From positions 992,001-1,056,000 of the forward strand of contig NZ_JAENIK010000011.1 in the NCBI RefSeq assembly GCF_016595465.1: a DNA stretch of 64,000 nt. Reading direction: 5' to 3'. A program made the position numbers and the translations under genes. The first letter of the stretch is position 1, and every line of letters starts with the position of its first letter. The notes under the pieces were generated by a model. That model saw only the letters and a list, made by a program, of their open reading frames with translations, was not told the DNA's origin and searched no databases. The stretch comes from Luteolibacter yonseiensis (GTDB taxonomy: Bacteria; Verrucomicrobiota; Verrucomicrobiia; Verrucomicrobiales; Akkermansiaceae). Of the stretch, positions 17,708 to 26,709 are shown piece after piece.

Positions 17708-18865
17708 TCAGCGCTCCACGATCTTGTAAACGGGTCCGCGATGATCCACGATGTAGAGATTCCCGTCGTTGTCCTCGGCGAATGAGGAAATCAGGTTGAT
17801 GCGGCCGCCTTCGGGTTGAAGTGCCTTGGTGTGATCCTTGAAGCCGGTGGCCTTGCCGTTCTTCAACTCGAAGGACCAGATGCGGGGGTTCTGATAGTCG
17901 CCGAAAACATAGCGCCCCTGCAGTTCCTTGACAGGGCCGCGGTAAACATAGCCACCGGTCACCGACAGGCCTTCGTTGTCTTTCATTCCGTGGTCATACG
18001 AGTAGACCGGATCGATCGCCCCTTCCGGAAGCGGACCGCCCACGTCTTTCTTCGGGTTCTCCTTGTCGGCCTCGCGCAGACGCCAGCCGTAGTTCGCACC
18101 CGCGCCCTTGCCCTTCGGCATGTAGTTGATTTCCTCCCAGCGGTTCTGGCCGACATCGCCGATCCAGAAGTCTCCGGTCTCGCGGTCGAACGAGCAGCGC
18201 CATGGGTTTCTCACCCCATAGGCCCAGATCTCGGGTTTCACCTCCTTGTCGGATACGAAGGGATTGTCGGAGGGAACCTTGTAGCCGGTTTCGGGCGAGA
18301 CATCGATACGGAGGATTTTTCCCAGCAAGGAATCGAGGGCCTGGCCACGCTTGTTCGGGTCATCCCCCGCTCCACCGTCGCCGTTGCCGATGTAAAGCAT
18401 GCCGTCGGGACCGAAGTCGAGCCAGCCGCCGTTGTGGTTCTCGAACTCGGAGGGATATTTCAAGATCACCTCGCCGGTGGAGGCATCGGTCGTTTTCTTG
18501 TCCTTCGAGACGAACCGGACGATGCGTGTCTGCTTCTCCTTGTCCGTGTAATTCACGTAGAAGCGGCCGGTTTTTTCGAAATCCGCCGCGAAGGCCAGGC
18601 CGAGAAGCCCTTCTTCATTTCCCTTGCGGGTGACATCCTGACTCACATCGAGGAATGGCTCGCTGCCGCGTTCACCGGTCTTCTCATCCACGATCCAGAC
18701 CTTGCCGCCTTGCTCCATCACCCAGAGTTTGCCCTTCACGCCTTTTGGCACTCCCGCCCATACCGGACGTTCGAAGCCCTTGGCCACGGGTTCCACGCCG
18801 ATTTCGGCATGGGAGATGGCGAATGAGGCGAGAAATGAGGCGGCGATGGAGGATTTTCGGAGCAT
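17708..18865 (-). CDS. Secreted PQQ-dependent sugar dehydrogenase (GSDH family)
   Basis: Glucose/sorbosone dehydrogenase-type six-bladed propeller, 385 residues with signal peptide (ending SHA-EI). Family motifs: NEEGLLGLAFAADF, ENHNGGWLDFGPDGMLYIGNGDGG (with the catalytic His), LGKILRIDV, YGVRNPWRCSFD, IGDVGQNRWEEIN, FGDY. Soluble members use PQQ and calcium to oxidise aldoses; whether this one binds PQQ is inferred. It lies 54 nt downstream of oxyR on the same strand and may be read through from it. Confidence 0.88.
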   Translation of the reverse strand: MLRKSSIAASFLASFAISHAEIGVEPVAKGFERPVWAGVPKGVKGKLWVMEQGGKVWIVDEKTGERGSEPFLDVSQDVTRKGNEEGLLGLAFAADFEKTGRFYVNYTDKEKQTRIVRFVSKDKKTTDASTGEVILKYPSEFENHNGGWLDFGPDGMLYIGNGDGGAGDDPNKRGQALDSLLGKILRIDVSPETGYKVPSDNPFVSDKEVKPEIWAYGVRNPWRCSFDRETGDFWIGDVGQNRWEEINYMPKGKGAGANYGWRLREADKENPKKDVGGPLPEGAIDPVYSYDHGMKDNEGLSVTGGYVYRGPVKELQGRYVFGDYQNPRIWSFELKNGKATGFKDHTKALQPEGGRINLISSFAEDNDGNLYIVDHRGPVYKIVER

Positions 18866-18919
18866 GGCGGAAAGCTAATTGGATTACGAACCCATACAAG
18901 CGGTAAAGCCCCGGATCTT

Positions 18920-19825
18920 TCAAAAAGCACGGCTGTCCTGCGGCAGGTTTTTGACCAGATCGATCAATTCCTCGGCTGCTTTGGAAAGCGGAACAGCCCG
19001 GCGTTTCATCAGGCTGATCGTGCGCTCCGGCGCGGGATCGTGAAATCTGGAAAACACCAGACCCGGCACGGGCCGCGAGCGCACGGCCAGCTCGGGCACC
19101 ACTGCTGTGCCCATGCCGGCGGCGACCATGGCGAGGGCGGTTTCCAACTGGTCGCATTCCAGTTTCGGATCGAGCTTCTGCAAGCGGCACACCTGGAGCG
19201 TGCGGTCGGTGAGGCAATGTCCGTCGCGCAGGTGGATCAGCGTTTCCGGCAGCAGATTCTCCGGCTTGGGAGCCTGACGAGAGTCCGCGAGCGGGTGAGA
19301 ACTCGGCACCGCCAGCATCAGTGGTTCGCGGAAAAGCTCCAGCACGTGCAACGACCATTTTTTCCGGTCCTGGGCAGTCACGTCGCTGAGGATCGCGAAC
19401 TCGATGCTTCCATCCACCACCTGCTGGATGAGTCCGCTCGTCCGCGCCTCCCGCACCTGGACGTCGATCATCGGGAACGCCTCGCGAAACGGACCCAGCA
19501 GCCGTGGCAGAAGATACGGGGCGATCGTCGGGATCATTCCGAAGATCAGGCTGCCTTCGTGTGTTTCACGCCGTTTGGTGAATCGTTCGCGGAGCAACCG
19601 CGCTTCTTCGAGCACACGCTCCGCATGCTCCAGCAGGATACGTCCCGCCGAGGTGACTTCGACTCCGCGCGGCTTGCGGAGCACCAGGGTTTCTCCAAGC
19701 TCCTCCTCCAGCGCACGGAGTTGCTGGCTGAGCGACGGTTGCGCGACGCGGCACCGCTTCGCCGCTTCCGTCAGGGAGCCTTCCTTCACGATGGCGGTGA
19801 AATATTCGAGTTGGCGCAGATCCAT
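18920..19825 (-). CDS. oxyR: OxyR-type LysR regulator of peroxide response
   Basis: LysR family: winged helix at 1-60 (MDLRQLEYF, GSLTEAAKRCRVAQPSLSQQLRALEEELG) and a substrate-binding-like domain. The pair C204 and C213 in GHCLTDRTLQVC has the same spacing (9 residues) and setting as the redox cysteines of E. coli OxyR, so it should sense hydrogen peroxide. Start at 19825 (MDLRQ) is the standard LysR N-terminus; the longer frame from 19996 would run through the divergent promoter and into katA. 301 residues. It is divergent from katA across 118 nt with repeated motifs, and probably activates katA and represses itself. Confidence 0.93.
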   Translation of the reverse strand: MDLRQLEYFTAIVKEGSLTEAAKRCRVAQPSLSQQLRALEEELGETLVLRKPRGVEVTSAGRILLEHAERVLEEARLLRERFTKRRETHEGSLIFGMIPTIAPYLLPRLLGPFREAFPMIDVQVREARTSGLIQQVVDGSIEFAILSDVTAQDRKKWSLHVLELFREPLMLAVPSSHPLADSRQAPKPENLLPETLIHLRDGHCLTDRTLQVCRLQKLDPKLECDQLETALAMVAAGMGTAVVPELAVRSRPVPGLVFSRFHDPAPERTISLMKRRAVPLSKAAEELIDLVKNLPQDSRAF

Positions 19826-19834
19826 GGTGGATTT

Positions 19835-19899
19835 TTGCCATAGGTTTTTCCAATGGCAAGCATTGAAAGTGAGGTCTTTTCCAATGGCAGAAATATTGG
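19835..19899. promoter_or_regulatory. Probable OxyR operator between oxyR and katA
   Basis: The 13-nt sequence TTTTCCAATGGCA occurs twice, at 19846-19858 and 19877-19889, exactly 31 nt apart (three helical turns). The first copy is the right arm of an inverted repeat TTGCCATAGG-TTTTT-CCAATGGCAA (19835-19859, one mismatch), and the second forms CCAAT-N9-ATTGG (19881-19899). Two dyads on one helix face fit an OxyR tetramer. Binding is inferred. Confidence 0.65.
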
Positions 19900-19943
19900 T
19901 ATCAACGAAGCGCATCTGAAAAACCCTCAACCGAACCACCACC

Positions 19944-21419
19944 ATGTCCGACCCGAAACAAATGACCACCACCGGTGGCAACCCGATCTCAGACAACCAG
20001 AATTCCCTGAGCGCCGGTCCGCGCGGGCCGCTGTTGTTGCAAGACTACCAGCTCATCGAGAAGCTCGCCCACCAGAACCGCGAGCGCATTCCGGAGCGGG
20101 TCGTACATGCGAAGGGGTCGGGAGCGTTCGGCACGCTTACCATCACCCACGACATCACGCGTTATTCCAAGGCCGCCGTGTTTTCGCAGATCGGGAAAAA
20201 GACCGACGCGTTGCTGCGCTTCTCCACCGTGGCCGGCGAGCGGGGCGCGGCGGATGCCGAGCGCGACGTCCGTGGATGGGCGCTCAAGTTCTACACTGAT
20301 GAAGGCAACTGGGATCTGGTTGGAAACAACACGCCGGTCTTCTTTGTCCGTGACCCGTTGAAGTTCCCGGACTTCATCCACACCCAGAAGCGGCACCCGC
20401 GCACGAACATGCGGAGTGCGACGGCGATGTGGGACTTCTGGTCGCTCTCGCCGGAGTCGCTTCATCAGGTCACCATCCTCATGTCCGACCGCGGCCTGCC
20501 GAAAAGCTACCGTCACACGAACGGCTACGGCTCGCATACCTACTCTTTCATCAACGCGAACAACGAACGGTTCTGGGTGAAGTTCCACTTCAAGACACGC
20601 CAGGGCATCCAGACGATGACGAACCGCGAGGGAGAGCAGCTCATTGCGAAGGATCGCGAGTCATCACAGAAGGATCTCTACGAATCCATCGAAAACGGCG
20701 ACTTTCCGAAGTGGGATTTCAAGATCCAGGTGATGGCCGAGGAGCAGGCGGAGAACTGCGCGTTCAACCCCTTTGATCTCACCAAGGTCTGGCCTCATGC
20801 GGATTACCCGCTCATCGACGTGGGGGTGCTTGAGCTGAACCGCAATCCTGAAAATTATTTCCAGGAAATCGAACAATCCGCCTTCTCTCCGTCCAACATC
20901 GTTCCGGGGATCGGCTTCTCACCGGATAAGATGCTGCAGGCCCGGATCTTCTCCTACGCGGATGCCCACCGCTATCGCGTGGGCACCTGGTATGAATCCC
21001 TGCCGGTGAACCGTCCGAAGAGTCCGGTGAACACCTACCACATGGACGGACCGATGAATTTCCACGCGCCTTCCGCCAGCAACGCCTACTATGAACCGAA
21101 CTCGATGGGCGGTCCGGTCCAGAACGACCGTTTCGCGGAACCGCCCCTCAAGATCTCCGGTGATGCGGACCGCTGGAACCACCGTGACGGCAATGACGAT
21201 ACCACCCAGCCGGGGAATTTGTTCCGCCTCATGAGTCCGGCCCAGCAGCAGGCGCTCTTCAGCAACATCTCCGAGGCGATGCTCGGGGTGCCGCAGGAAA
21301 TCATCGACCGCCAACTGGTCCATTTCGACAAGGCGGACCCCGCTTACGGTGCGGGCGTGCGGGCGGCGCTGGCTTCGATTTCCGGAGCGAACAACATCTC
21401 TACCCAGGAAGAAGGATAA
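19944..21419 (+). CDS. katA: Monofunctional haem catalase (KatA type)
   Basis: Decomposes hydrogen peroxide. 491 residues, small-subunit clade, probably NADPH-binding. Active-site H55 ([11 protein letters not shown]), N128 ([12 protein letters not shown]) and haem-ligand Y338 ([14 protein letters not shown]) are all present. Divergent from oxyR and followed 19 nt later by an ankyrin gene, an arrangement like katB-ankB of Pseudomonas. No signal peptide is seen, so cytoplasmic. Regulation by OxyR is inferred from the repeats in the upstream spacer. Confidence 0.96.
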   Translation: MSDPKQMTTTGGNPISDNQNSLSAGPRGPLLLQDYQLIEKLAHQNRERIPERVVHAKGSGAFGTLTITHDITRYSKAAVFSQIGKKTDALLRFSTVAGERGAADAERDVRGWALKFYTDEGNWDLVGNNTPVFFVRDPLKFPDFIHTQKRHPRTNMRSATAMWDFWSLSPESLHQVTILMSDRGLPKSYRHTNGYGSHTYSFINANNERFWVKFHFKTRQGIQTMTNREGEQLIAKDRESSQKDLYESIENGDFPKWDFKIQVMAEEQAENCAFNPFDLTKVWPHADYPLIDVGVLELNRNPENYFQEIEQSAFSPSNIVPGIGFSPDKMLQARIFSYADAHRYRVGTWYESLPVNRPKSPVNTYHMDGPMNFHAPSASNAYYEPNSMGGPVQNDRFAEPPLKISGDADRWNHRDGNDDTTQPGNLFRLMSPAQQQALFSNISEAMLGVPQEIIDRQLVHFDKADPAYGAGVRAALASISGANNISTQEEG

Positions 21420-21438
21420 CCCACTGCGGAACATCGTC

Positions 21439-21978
21439 ATGAGCATCACCAATGATCCCGAAATCACCGCTGAGGAAGAGGCGCGCTACGCCGAACTCCA
21501 GCAACTCGCGCTCGACTCCGCCCGCACGGGGGACGTGGCGATGCTCGTGCCCATGCTTGACGCTGGCATGCCTGTGAATCTGGCGGATGAGAAGGGTAAC
21601 AGCCTGCTCATGCTCGCCGCTTATCATGGGCATCTCCCGCTGGTGCGGCTTCTGCTGGAGTCGGGGGCGGCCCCGGACCAGCGGAACGCACGGAACCAGA
21701 CCGCCCTCGCCGGAGTCGCCTTCAAAGGAGGATTGGAAATCGCCAGGCTGCTGGTCCAGTATGGGGCGGATCCGAATGCGGACCAGGGCGGCGGACGCTT
21801 TCCCATCCAGTTCGCCGCCATGTTCGGAAATCCTGACATCGTGGAATTTCTCAGCTCGCTCCAGCCCACGCGGAAGGTTCCGTGGTCGGTGCGGTGGCTG
21901 GGAAAAATCACGGGCGTGATCCGCAGGCGGGTGGTTCCGATGTTCGGAAGCCATTGGAGACCGTCGACCGTGCCGTAA
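21439..21978 (+). CDS. Ankyrin-repeat protein, AnkB-like catalase partner
   Basis: 179 residues with about four ankyrin repeats (about 22-135): ARTGDVAMLVPMLDAG, GNSLLMLAAYHGHLPLVRLLLESGAAPDQ, NQTALAGVAFKGGLEIARLLVQYGADPNA, GRFPIQFAAMFGNPDIVEFL. It follows katA by 19 nt, almost certainly in the same operon. In Pseudomonas aeruginosa an ankyrin protein (AnkB) encoded next to katB is needed for full catalase activity; the same helper role is inferred here. No signal peptide at the chosen start (ATG 21439). The basic C-terminus (ITGVIRRRVVP) is unusual and might contact membrane or nucleic acid. Confidence 0.88.
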   Translation: MSITNDPEITAEEEARYAELQQLALDSARTGDVAMLVPMLDAGMPVNLADEKGNSLLMLAAYHGHLPLVRLLLESGAAPDQRNARNQTALAGVAFKGGLEIARLLVQYGADPNADQGGGRFPIQFAAMFGNPDIVEFLSSLQPTRKVPWSVRWLGKITGVIRRRVVPMFGSHWRPSTVP

Positions 21979-22090
21979 ACCCCGGTCGCCTCTCCGTTGA
22001 CGGGAAAAGGTCCGAGAGCGGGGGATGACGATTTTTCACACCCGTCTTGCCTTGGCAGGCGCGCGGGGTATGGTCGCGTCCGAGCCTGTC

Positions 22091-23302
22091 ATGACGCCGT
22101 TTTTGAGGAAAATTTTAGGAATGAACTGGGTGTTCGTGCTGGTGATGTACGGACTCCTGGTTTTCGGAGTTTTCATGATCGAAAGCGCGGCGAGGCACCT
22201 GGGCGGTGTCTCGAAGGGAGCGCTGGAACAGTTCGGCAGCGTGGGGGCCTACTATGCCTCAAAGCAGAAGACGTTCATCCTCATCGGAAGCATCGCCTAT
22301 TTCGCGGCGGCGTTTGTCGATTACCGGTGGATCCGGTGGCTCGGCATCCCGTTTTACCTCGTGAGCCTGGGTCTCATGGGGGCGGTGCTGATGATGCCGA
22401 ACAGCGACGAAAAGGTCTATCAGCTGCAAATCGGATCCCTGACCTTCCAGCCCGCCCAGTTGGGCATCACAGCAGGTATCCTGCTCATCGCCTGGCTTTT
22501 GCAGGATCTTCCGAAACTGCACCGTTGGTTCGGTGCTCCGTTCATCAAGATCGGCATCATCGGAGTCTCGGCGGCGGTGCCTTTCCTGATGGTGATGAAG
22601 ATGGGAGACATGGGATCGGCGCTGGTGTGGATTCCGGTGTGCGTTGTCGCGCTCATCATCGGCGGCATACCGTTCCGTTATCTCACCTGCATGGCGTTCA
22701 TCGGGGCGGGGGTGCTGCCGTTGCTTTATTTCGTGGCGCTGCCTCTCGTATCCGAACGGGGACCGGAGCGGATCGATACCTGGCTGCGCATGATGAACAA
22801 CCGTGATGTGGACATCCGCGGCACCGCCTACGCTCCGTATTATATTTCCATGGCCGTCGGCAAGGCGGGCTGGAAGGGGACGGGGTATAAGTCGGACATT
22901 GAAAGCGGCTCCCTCATCGCCAAGGGCTTCGGCTCGAAGACGACGTTCCACAACGACTACATTTTCGGGGTGATCGGTGAGGAAATGGGTTTCCGCGGCA
23001 GTCTGCTCCTGCTCACCGCGTTCGCGATGCTGCTGATCCAAGGGCTCTTCATCGCATTTTACAGCCGGGACGTGTCCGGGCGCCTGATCGCCTGCCTGGT
23101 CGTCGCGTTGTTTTTCGCCCACATTTTCGAGAGTATCGGCATGTGCGTGCTCATCATGCCCGTAACGGGCATCCCGCTGCCGCTCATCAGTTATTCGGGA
23201 ACTTTCGTCGTGATCTGCATGTTCCTGCTGGGCCTGGTCCAGAGTGTGTGGATCCACCGGAATTCCAGGCCGGAAATCTCCGTCAAGCCGGCGGATGCCT
23301 GA
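22091..23302 (+). CDS. rodA: SEDS peptidoglycan glycosyltransferase, RodA type
   Basis: Polymerises lipid II glycan chains for cell elongation; integral membrane protein with about 10 helices, 403 residues. SEDS hallmarks: TFHNDYIFGVIGEEMGFRG (with the essential Asp in the equivalent of TDFIFAVIGEE), and PVTGIPLPLISYSGT near the C-terminus. The loop with LRMMNNRDVDIRG replaces the more common LDPWxDP. Start at ATG 22091; an upstream ATG at 22025 would add 22 polar residues. Its usual partners mreBCD and PBP2 are not in the window. FtsW cannot be fully excluded, but the sequence favours RodA. Confidence 0.85.
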   Translation: MTPFLRKILGMNWVFVLVMYGLLVFGVFMIESAARHLGGVSKGALEQFGSVGAYYASKQKTFILIGSIAYFAAAFVDYRWIRWLGIPFYLVSLGLMGAVLMMPNSDEKVYQLQIGSLTFQPAQLGITAGILLIAWLLQDLPKLHRWFGAPFIKIGIIGVSAAVPFLMVMKMGDMGSALVWIPVCVVALIIGGIPFRYLTCMAFIGAGVLPLLYFVALPLVSERGPERIDTWLRMMNNRDVDIRGTAYAPYYISMAVGKAGWKGTGYKSDIESGSLIAKGFGSKTTFHNDYIFGVIGEEMGFRGSLLLLTAFAMLLIQGLFIAFYSRDVSGRLIACLVVALFFAHIFESIGMCVLIMPVTGIPLPLISYSGTFVVICMFLLGLVQSVWIHRNSRPEISVKPADA

Positions 23303-23421
23303 GGGGCTGTCGTCCGGGATCCAAACCCGGCGGGATGGAGGCAGGCAAATCTGCAAGAAATGTCCGAGTCATATCAAAATGGACTTTACGTGACAAAGTG
23401 GTCTGCAAGCATCGTGCCACC

Positions 23422-23757
23422 ATGAGGAACTTCATTGCCATTTCACTGTTCGCGATGCTGCCACTTGACGCTGCGGAAAAGCAGCAGCCGGTCCCGCAGG
23501 GCAAGACCCCGGCGGTCATCACCGTGGGCGGCTATGTCCGCCGTCCCGGTCCCGTCCCCCACACGAAGGACCTCACCATCTATGGTGCCATCCAGACGGC
23601 CGGCGGGCCGAGCGAATTTGGTTCAATGAGGCGGGTGAAAGTGATCCGCGATGGCAAGGTCGTGAACTTCGACCTCACAAAAGATGAACAAAAGTCAGCG
23701 CTGACGCTGAAAAATGATACCATAGAGGTGCCGCAAAGAAACCTCTTCGGTCGTTAA
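23422..23757 (+). CDS. Stand-alone SLBB-domain periplasmic protein
   Basis: 111 residues with a short signal peptide (ending LDA-AE) and a single SLBB domain (about 32-105): VGGYVRRPGPVPHTKDL, YGAIQTAGG, EFGSMRRVKVIRDG, NDTIEVP. This matches residue for residue over long stretches the SLBB part of the Wza-like protein at 10863-11429, but the Poly_export domain is missing. Start at ATG 23422; the frame continues open upstream without signal-peptide character. It lies 2 nt before mgtC and 119 nt after rodA. It may bind polysaccharide or cap/extend an export channel; inferred from the domain alone. Confidence 0.85.
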   Translation: MRNFIAISLFAMLPLDAAEKQQPVPQGKTPAVITVGGYVRRPGPVPHTKDLTIYGAIQTAGGPSEFGSMRRVKVIRDGKVVNFDLTKDEQKSALTLKNDTIEVPQRNLFGR

Positions 23758-23759
23758 GC

Positions 23760-24500
23760 ATGTCAGAAACCCCGGTCGCCATCGATTTTCCCGGTTATTT
23801 TTTCGAAGGGATCACACTTGAAATCCTGCTGCGGGTCGCACTGGCGGCGGGAGCCGGCACGTTGCTGGGCATTGAAAGGGAAAAGCACGGACGTGCGGCG
23901 GGCCTGCGGACCACCCTGATGGTGACGCTGGCTTCCTGTGTCGCGATGATTCTTTCGGATGCTTTTTATGAAGAGAGTTTCGCCAAACAGCCGAACATGG
24001 GGAGCTGGCATCCCGACCCCGCGCGTCTCGCCGCCGGTGTCCTGGCTGGCATGGGCTTTCTGGGAGCGGGAGTGATCATCCGCCAGAGCAACCACATGGT
24101 CCGGGGCGTCACGACCGCGGCGACCATCTGGTTCGTCACCATCATCGGCATCGCGTTCGGAGCCGGGGCGATCGGCATCGGATTGCTGGCCACGGTGAGT
24201 TCCCTGATGATCCTTTCGGCGATTCCATACGTGGAATCGAAGATCCCGATCGACTGGTATTCGGATCTCACCGTGACCTACACGTCTTCGGTTTGCTCGC
24301 TCGACCGGCTGGTGGACTCGCTGGCTCCCTTGTCCGTGCAGGTAAAGGGAACAGACCTTGAGCAGGACTTGGAAAACGACCGGTCCGAGGTGGTGGTGCA
24401 TCTCCGCTACAAGCGGGCGGCCGCGGTGGATTTCACCCGGACAATCATCGGATTGGTCAGCGAGGTTCCGGGAGTGTTGAAGGTTTCCATCAAGAGTTGA
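23760..24500 (+). CDS. MgtC/SapB family membrane protein
   Basis: 246 residues. The MgtC N-terminal domain (about 18-160) has 4-5 transmembrane helices and the hallmark GIEREKHGRAAGLRTTLMV, GVLAGMGFLGAGVIIR and GVTTAATIWFV. A C-terminal cytoplasmic ACT-like domain (about 170-246) follows. Members modulate magnesium homeostasis or F-type ATPase in pathogens; in free-living bacteria the role is open. Start ATG 23760 begins 2 nt after the SLBB stop codon, so the two genes are co-transcribed. Confidence 0.92.
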   Translation: MSETPVAIDFPGYFFEGITLEILLRVALAAGAGTLLGIEREKHGRAAGLRTTLMVTLASCVAMILSDAFYEESFAKQPNMGSWHPDPARLAAGVLAGMGFLGAGVIIRQSNHMVRGVTTAATIWFVTIIGIAFGAGAIGIGLLATVSSLMILSAIPYVESKIPIDWYSDLTVTYTSSVCSLDRLVDSLAPLSVQVKGTDLEQDLENDRSEVVVHLRYKRAAAVDFTRTIIGLVSEVPGVLKVSIKS

Positions 24501-24611
24501 ACTCACCGGGCGCGGTCAGGTGGGAAAGGGCCGGGTTTGGCAAGATCGGATTATTTGTTTGATAAGTGAACGGATTTTGGAATGTATGGGAGTTAATTAG
24601 CACGTGATACT

Positions 24612-26690
24612 ATGATGTTCCGCTCTTTCTTACCCGCCGCATTGATCATAACGGCCGTACCAGCCCTGCATGGTGCGGTATCACCTGCTGGCCGGAATTC
24701 CCAAGAGGCCGAGTCTGCCGAAGGACGCCACAAGCTTGCTGTGGCGGAACTGCGGCGCGTGGCGGGCCCGGCGATCGACAAGATGTCTTCTTCTCTGGAA
24801 ACCCGGAGCTTCATCCGGGATCTGCTGGAGTCGAAGGAGAGGATGGGGGATCTGATGTTGGCCGGGCCGCTGGAGAATCCGGAGAAAACGCTGCGCATTC
24901 TCGCCGCCATCTGGAAAGCGGATCCGCAGGGTGTCCTGGATCGCCACGAGCAGACTACGGCCGCAGCCGTCGCTCTGATGTTCGCGAAAGAGAAATGGCC
25001 GGAGGACAAGGCGATCAACCGCTACAATTTCTACCGTGACTCCCGCCTGGCCGGACAACTGCACCCGCAGTTCGATACCTTCGAAACCTGGGAAAAGTGC
25101 CTCGTCGTCTCCGGTGGACAGAACGGCGGCTGGTCTGACAATGGCGAGGCTTGGGGTGACGACTCGTTTGTCTGGCTGCGCGACAATGTGAAGCTTCCCG
25201 CGAAGGACTACCTCGACGCCTGCTGGCAGGCACCGTACAAGCTGAACAACCTGTTCGGCGACTCGATCCACGGGCAGAATTACTATGCGCCATTCACGCA
25301 TGTGATCCATGCCGAGCGGGTGCGCGATGTCGGCGGTGTTTGTGGTTCGCTGTCACATTATGGCGCGAACGCCGCCCGGGCGAACGGTTTGCCCGCCACC
25401 ACCATGGGGGAGCCGGGTCACTGCGCCTATGCCGTGCGGGTGGCTCGCGGCGATTGGGAGCCCGCTTACACGCTCAGCTGGGAACGCGGCCTGCACATGA
25501 GCCTGTGGGGGAAGACCTGGACACAACTCATCCTGCAGGAAAAGGTCATCGGGGACCGGGAACATTACCCGAAAAGCATGGCGCATGTCTGGCAGGCGCG
25601 TGCCGTGAAGGAGAAGAATCCGGACCTCGCCGAACAAGCCTACGCGGCGGCGCTCGAGGTCCAGCCGCAGAACTACGCCGCGTGGACCGAGTCGGTGGAT
25701 TTCCTCAAGGAGTCGCGCAAGCCGACGGCCGAAGCATGGGAGGTCATCGCGAAATCCATCTGCACCGCGCTCGCGGAGTATCCGGAAGCGGCATGGGACG
25801 TGCTCGCCCGCATCCAGGAGCCCGCGATGAAGGCGCTGCCTGTGGAGCGTCGCGAAGCGTTTTTCCTGAAATACCACGAACTCATCTGCAAACAAGAGGG
25901 ACCGGGAATGTGGGCGTTCGACAAAGCGCTGGATGCCCAGTCAAAGGCGCTTGGAGCGGATGACGCGCAAGGCTTGGTATTTTTTGAAAAGGTCCTCGCC
26001 CTTCAATCTGTTTCGAAAACATGGTTCGCGCCGACCATCGCGTGGGGGCAGAAACGGTTCGGGGAAGGGGATTCTGCGGGGGAGTTCTTCGCGGTGCTCG
26101 GGCGTGTCTTCGCCTCGGCCACCAGCGGCGGCAATGAGCAGGGGATCAAGGCCGCGCTTGCTCCGGCGGTGATCGCCGCTGAAAAAGCAGGCAATATCGA
26201 CGCCTTCCAAGCCCTTGGAAAAGCTGGTGCCGCCTACCGCAAGACCAGCTCCGCGAAGGTCGAACCCTTTTCAGGGATGCTGCTCTCATCCGGAGGCCTG
26301 CTTCAGCCGTCGTCCACCTGCCAGTATGATTCGCCCGTGAACCATTGGGGCGTCTTGGAGGAAACCGGCGGCTCGTTCCACACCGACAGGCAGGTCCGTC
26401 CGAACGTCGTCGTGCGTCTTGGCAAACTTGGCGATGTCAGCGGCATCGTTATCACCGGCACGGATTACGGACAAAACGCCGGACGGCAGATGCCTTTGAA
26501 AGTCTCCATTTCGGAGGACGGAACCAAGTGGCGGGAGGTGTTCCGAACCACCGAGTCGGAAGGTCCATGGCGCATCCCCCTGACAGGAAAAGCCAGCCGC
26601 GTGCTCTACGTGAAGGCGGAGCGTGACGATGACAGAGATGAATTTTTCCACCTCGCCGGAATCCGTGTCTATGGACGCAAGTTGCAGTGA
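24612..26690 (+). CDS. Secreted protein with a transglutaminase-like core and C-terminal discoidin domain
   Basis: 692 residues with signal peptide (ending LHG-AV). The middle carries GGVCGSLSHYGANAARANGLPA and PGHCAYAVRV (about 236-275), the Cys and His blocks of a transglutaminase/peptidase-like fold. Residues about 325-550 are helical and TPR-like (AEQAYAAALEVQPQNYAAW). The C-terminal 140 residues form a discoidin/F5-8 C domain (VNHWGVLEETGGSFHTD, VVVRLGKLGDVSGIVITGT, PLKVSISEDGTKWREVF). It is a conserved type in Verrucomicrobiota/Planctomycetota but has no known function. The Trx-like gene follows 19 nt downstream. Catalytic function of the Cys/His pair is inferred. Confidence 0.75.
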   Translation: MMFRSFLPAALIITAVPALHGAVSPAGRNSQEAESAEGRHKLAVAELRRVAGPAIDKMSSSLETRSFIRDLLESKERMGDLMLAGPLENPEKTLRILAAIWKADPQGVLDRHEQTTAAAVALMFAKEKWPEDKAINRYNFYRDSRLAGQLHPQFDTFETWEKCLVVSGGQNGGWSDNGEAWGDDSFVWLRDNVKLPAKDYLDACWQAPYKLNNLFGDSIHGQNYYAPFTHVIHAERVRDVGGVCGSLSHYGANAARANGLPATTMGEPGHCAYAVRVARGDWEPAYTLSWERGLHMSLWGKTWTQLILQEKVIGDREHYPKSMAHVWQARAVKEKNPDLAEQAYAAALEVQPQNYAAWTESVDFLKESRKPTAEAWEVIAKSICTALAEYPEAAWDVLARIQEPAMKALPVERREAFFLKYHELICKQEGPGMWAFDKALDAQSKALGADDAQGLVFFEKVLALQSVSKTWFAPTIAWGQKRFGEGDSAGEFFAVLGRVFASATSGGNEQGIKAALAPAVIAAEKAGNIDAFQALGKAGAAYRKTSSAKVEPFSGMLLSSGGLLQPSSTCQYDSPVNHWGVLEETGGSFHTDRQVRPNVVVRLGKLGDVSGIVITGTDYGQNAGRQMPLKVSISEDGTKWREVFRTTESEGPWRIPLTGKASRVLYVKAERDDDRDEFFHLAGIRVYGRKLQ

Positions 26691-26709
26691 ATCCCAACTT
26701 TCTTGAAAC

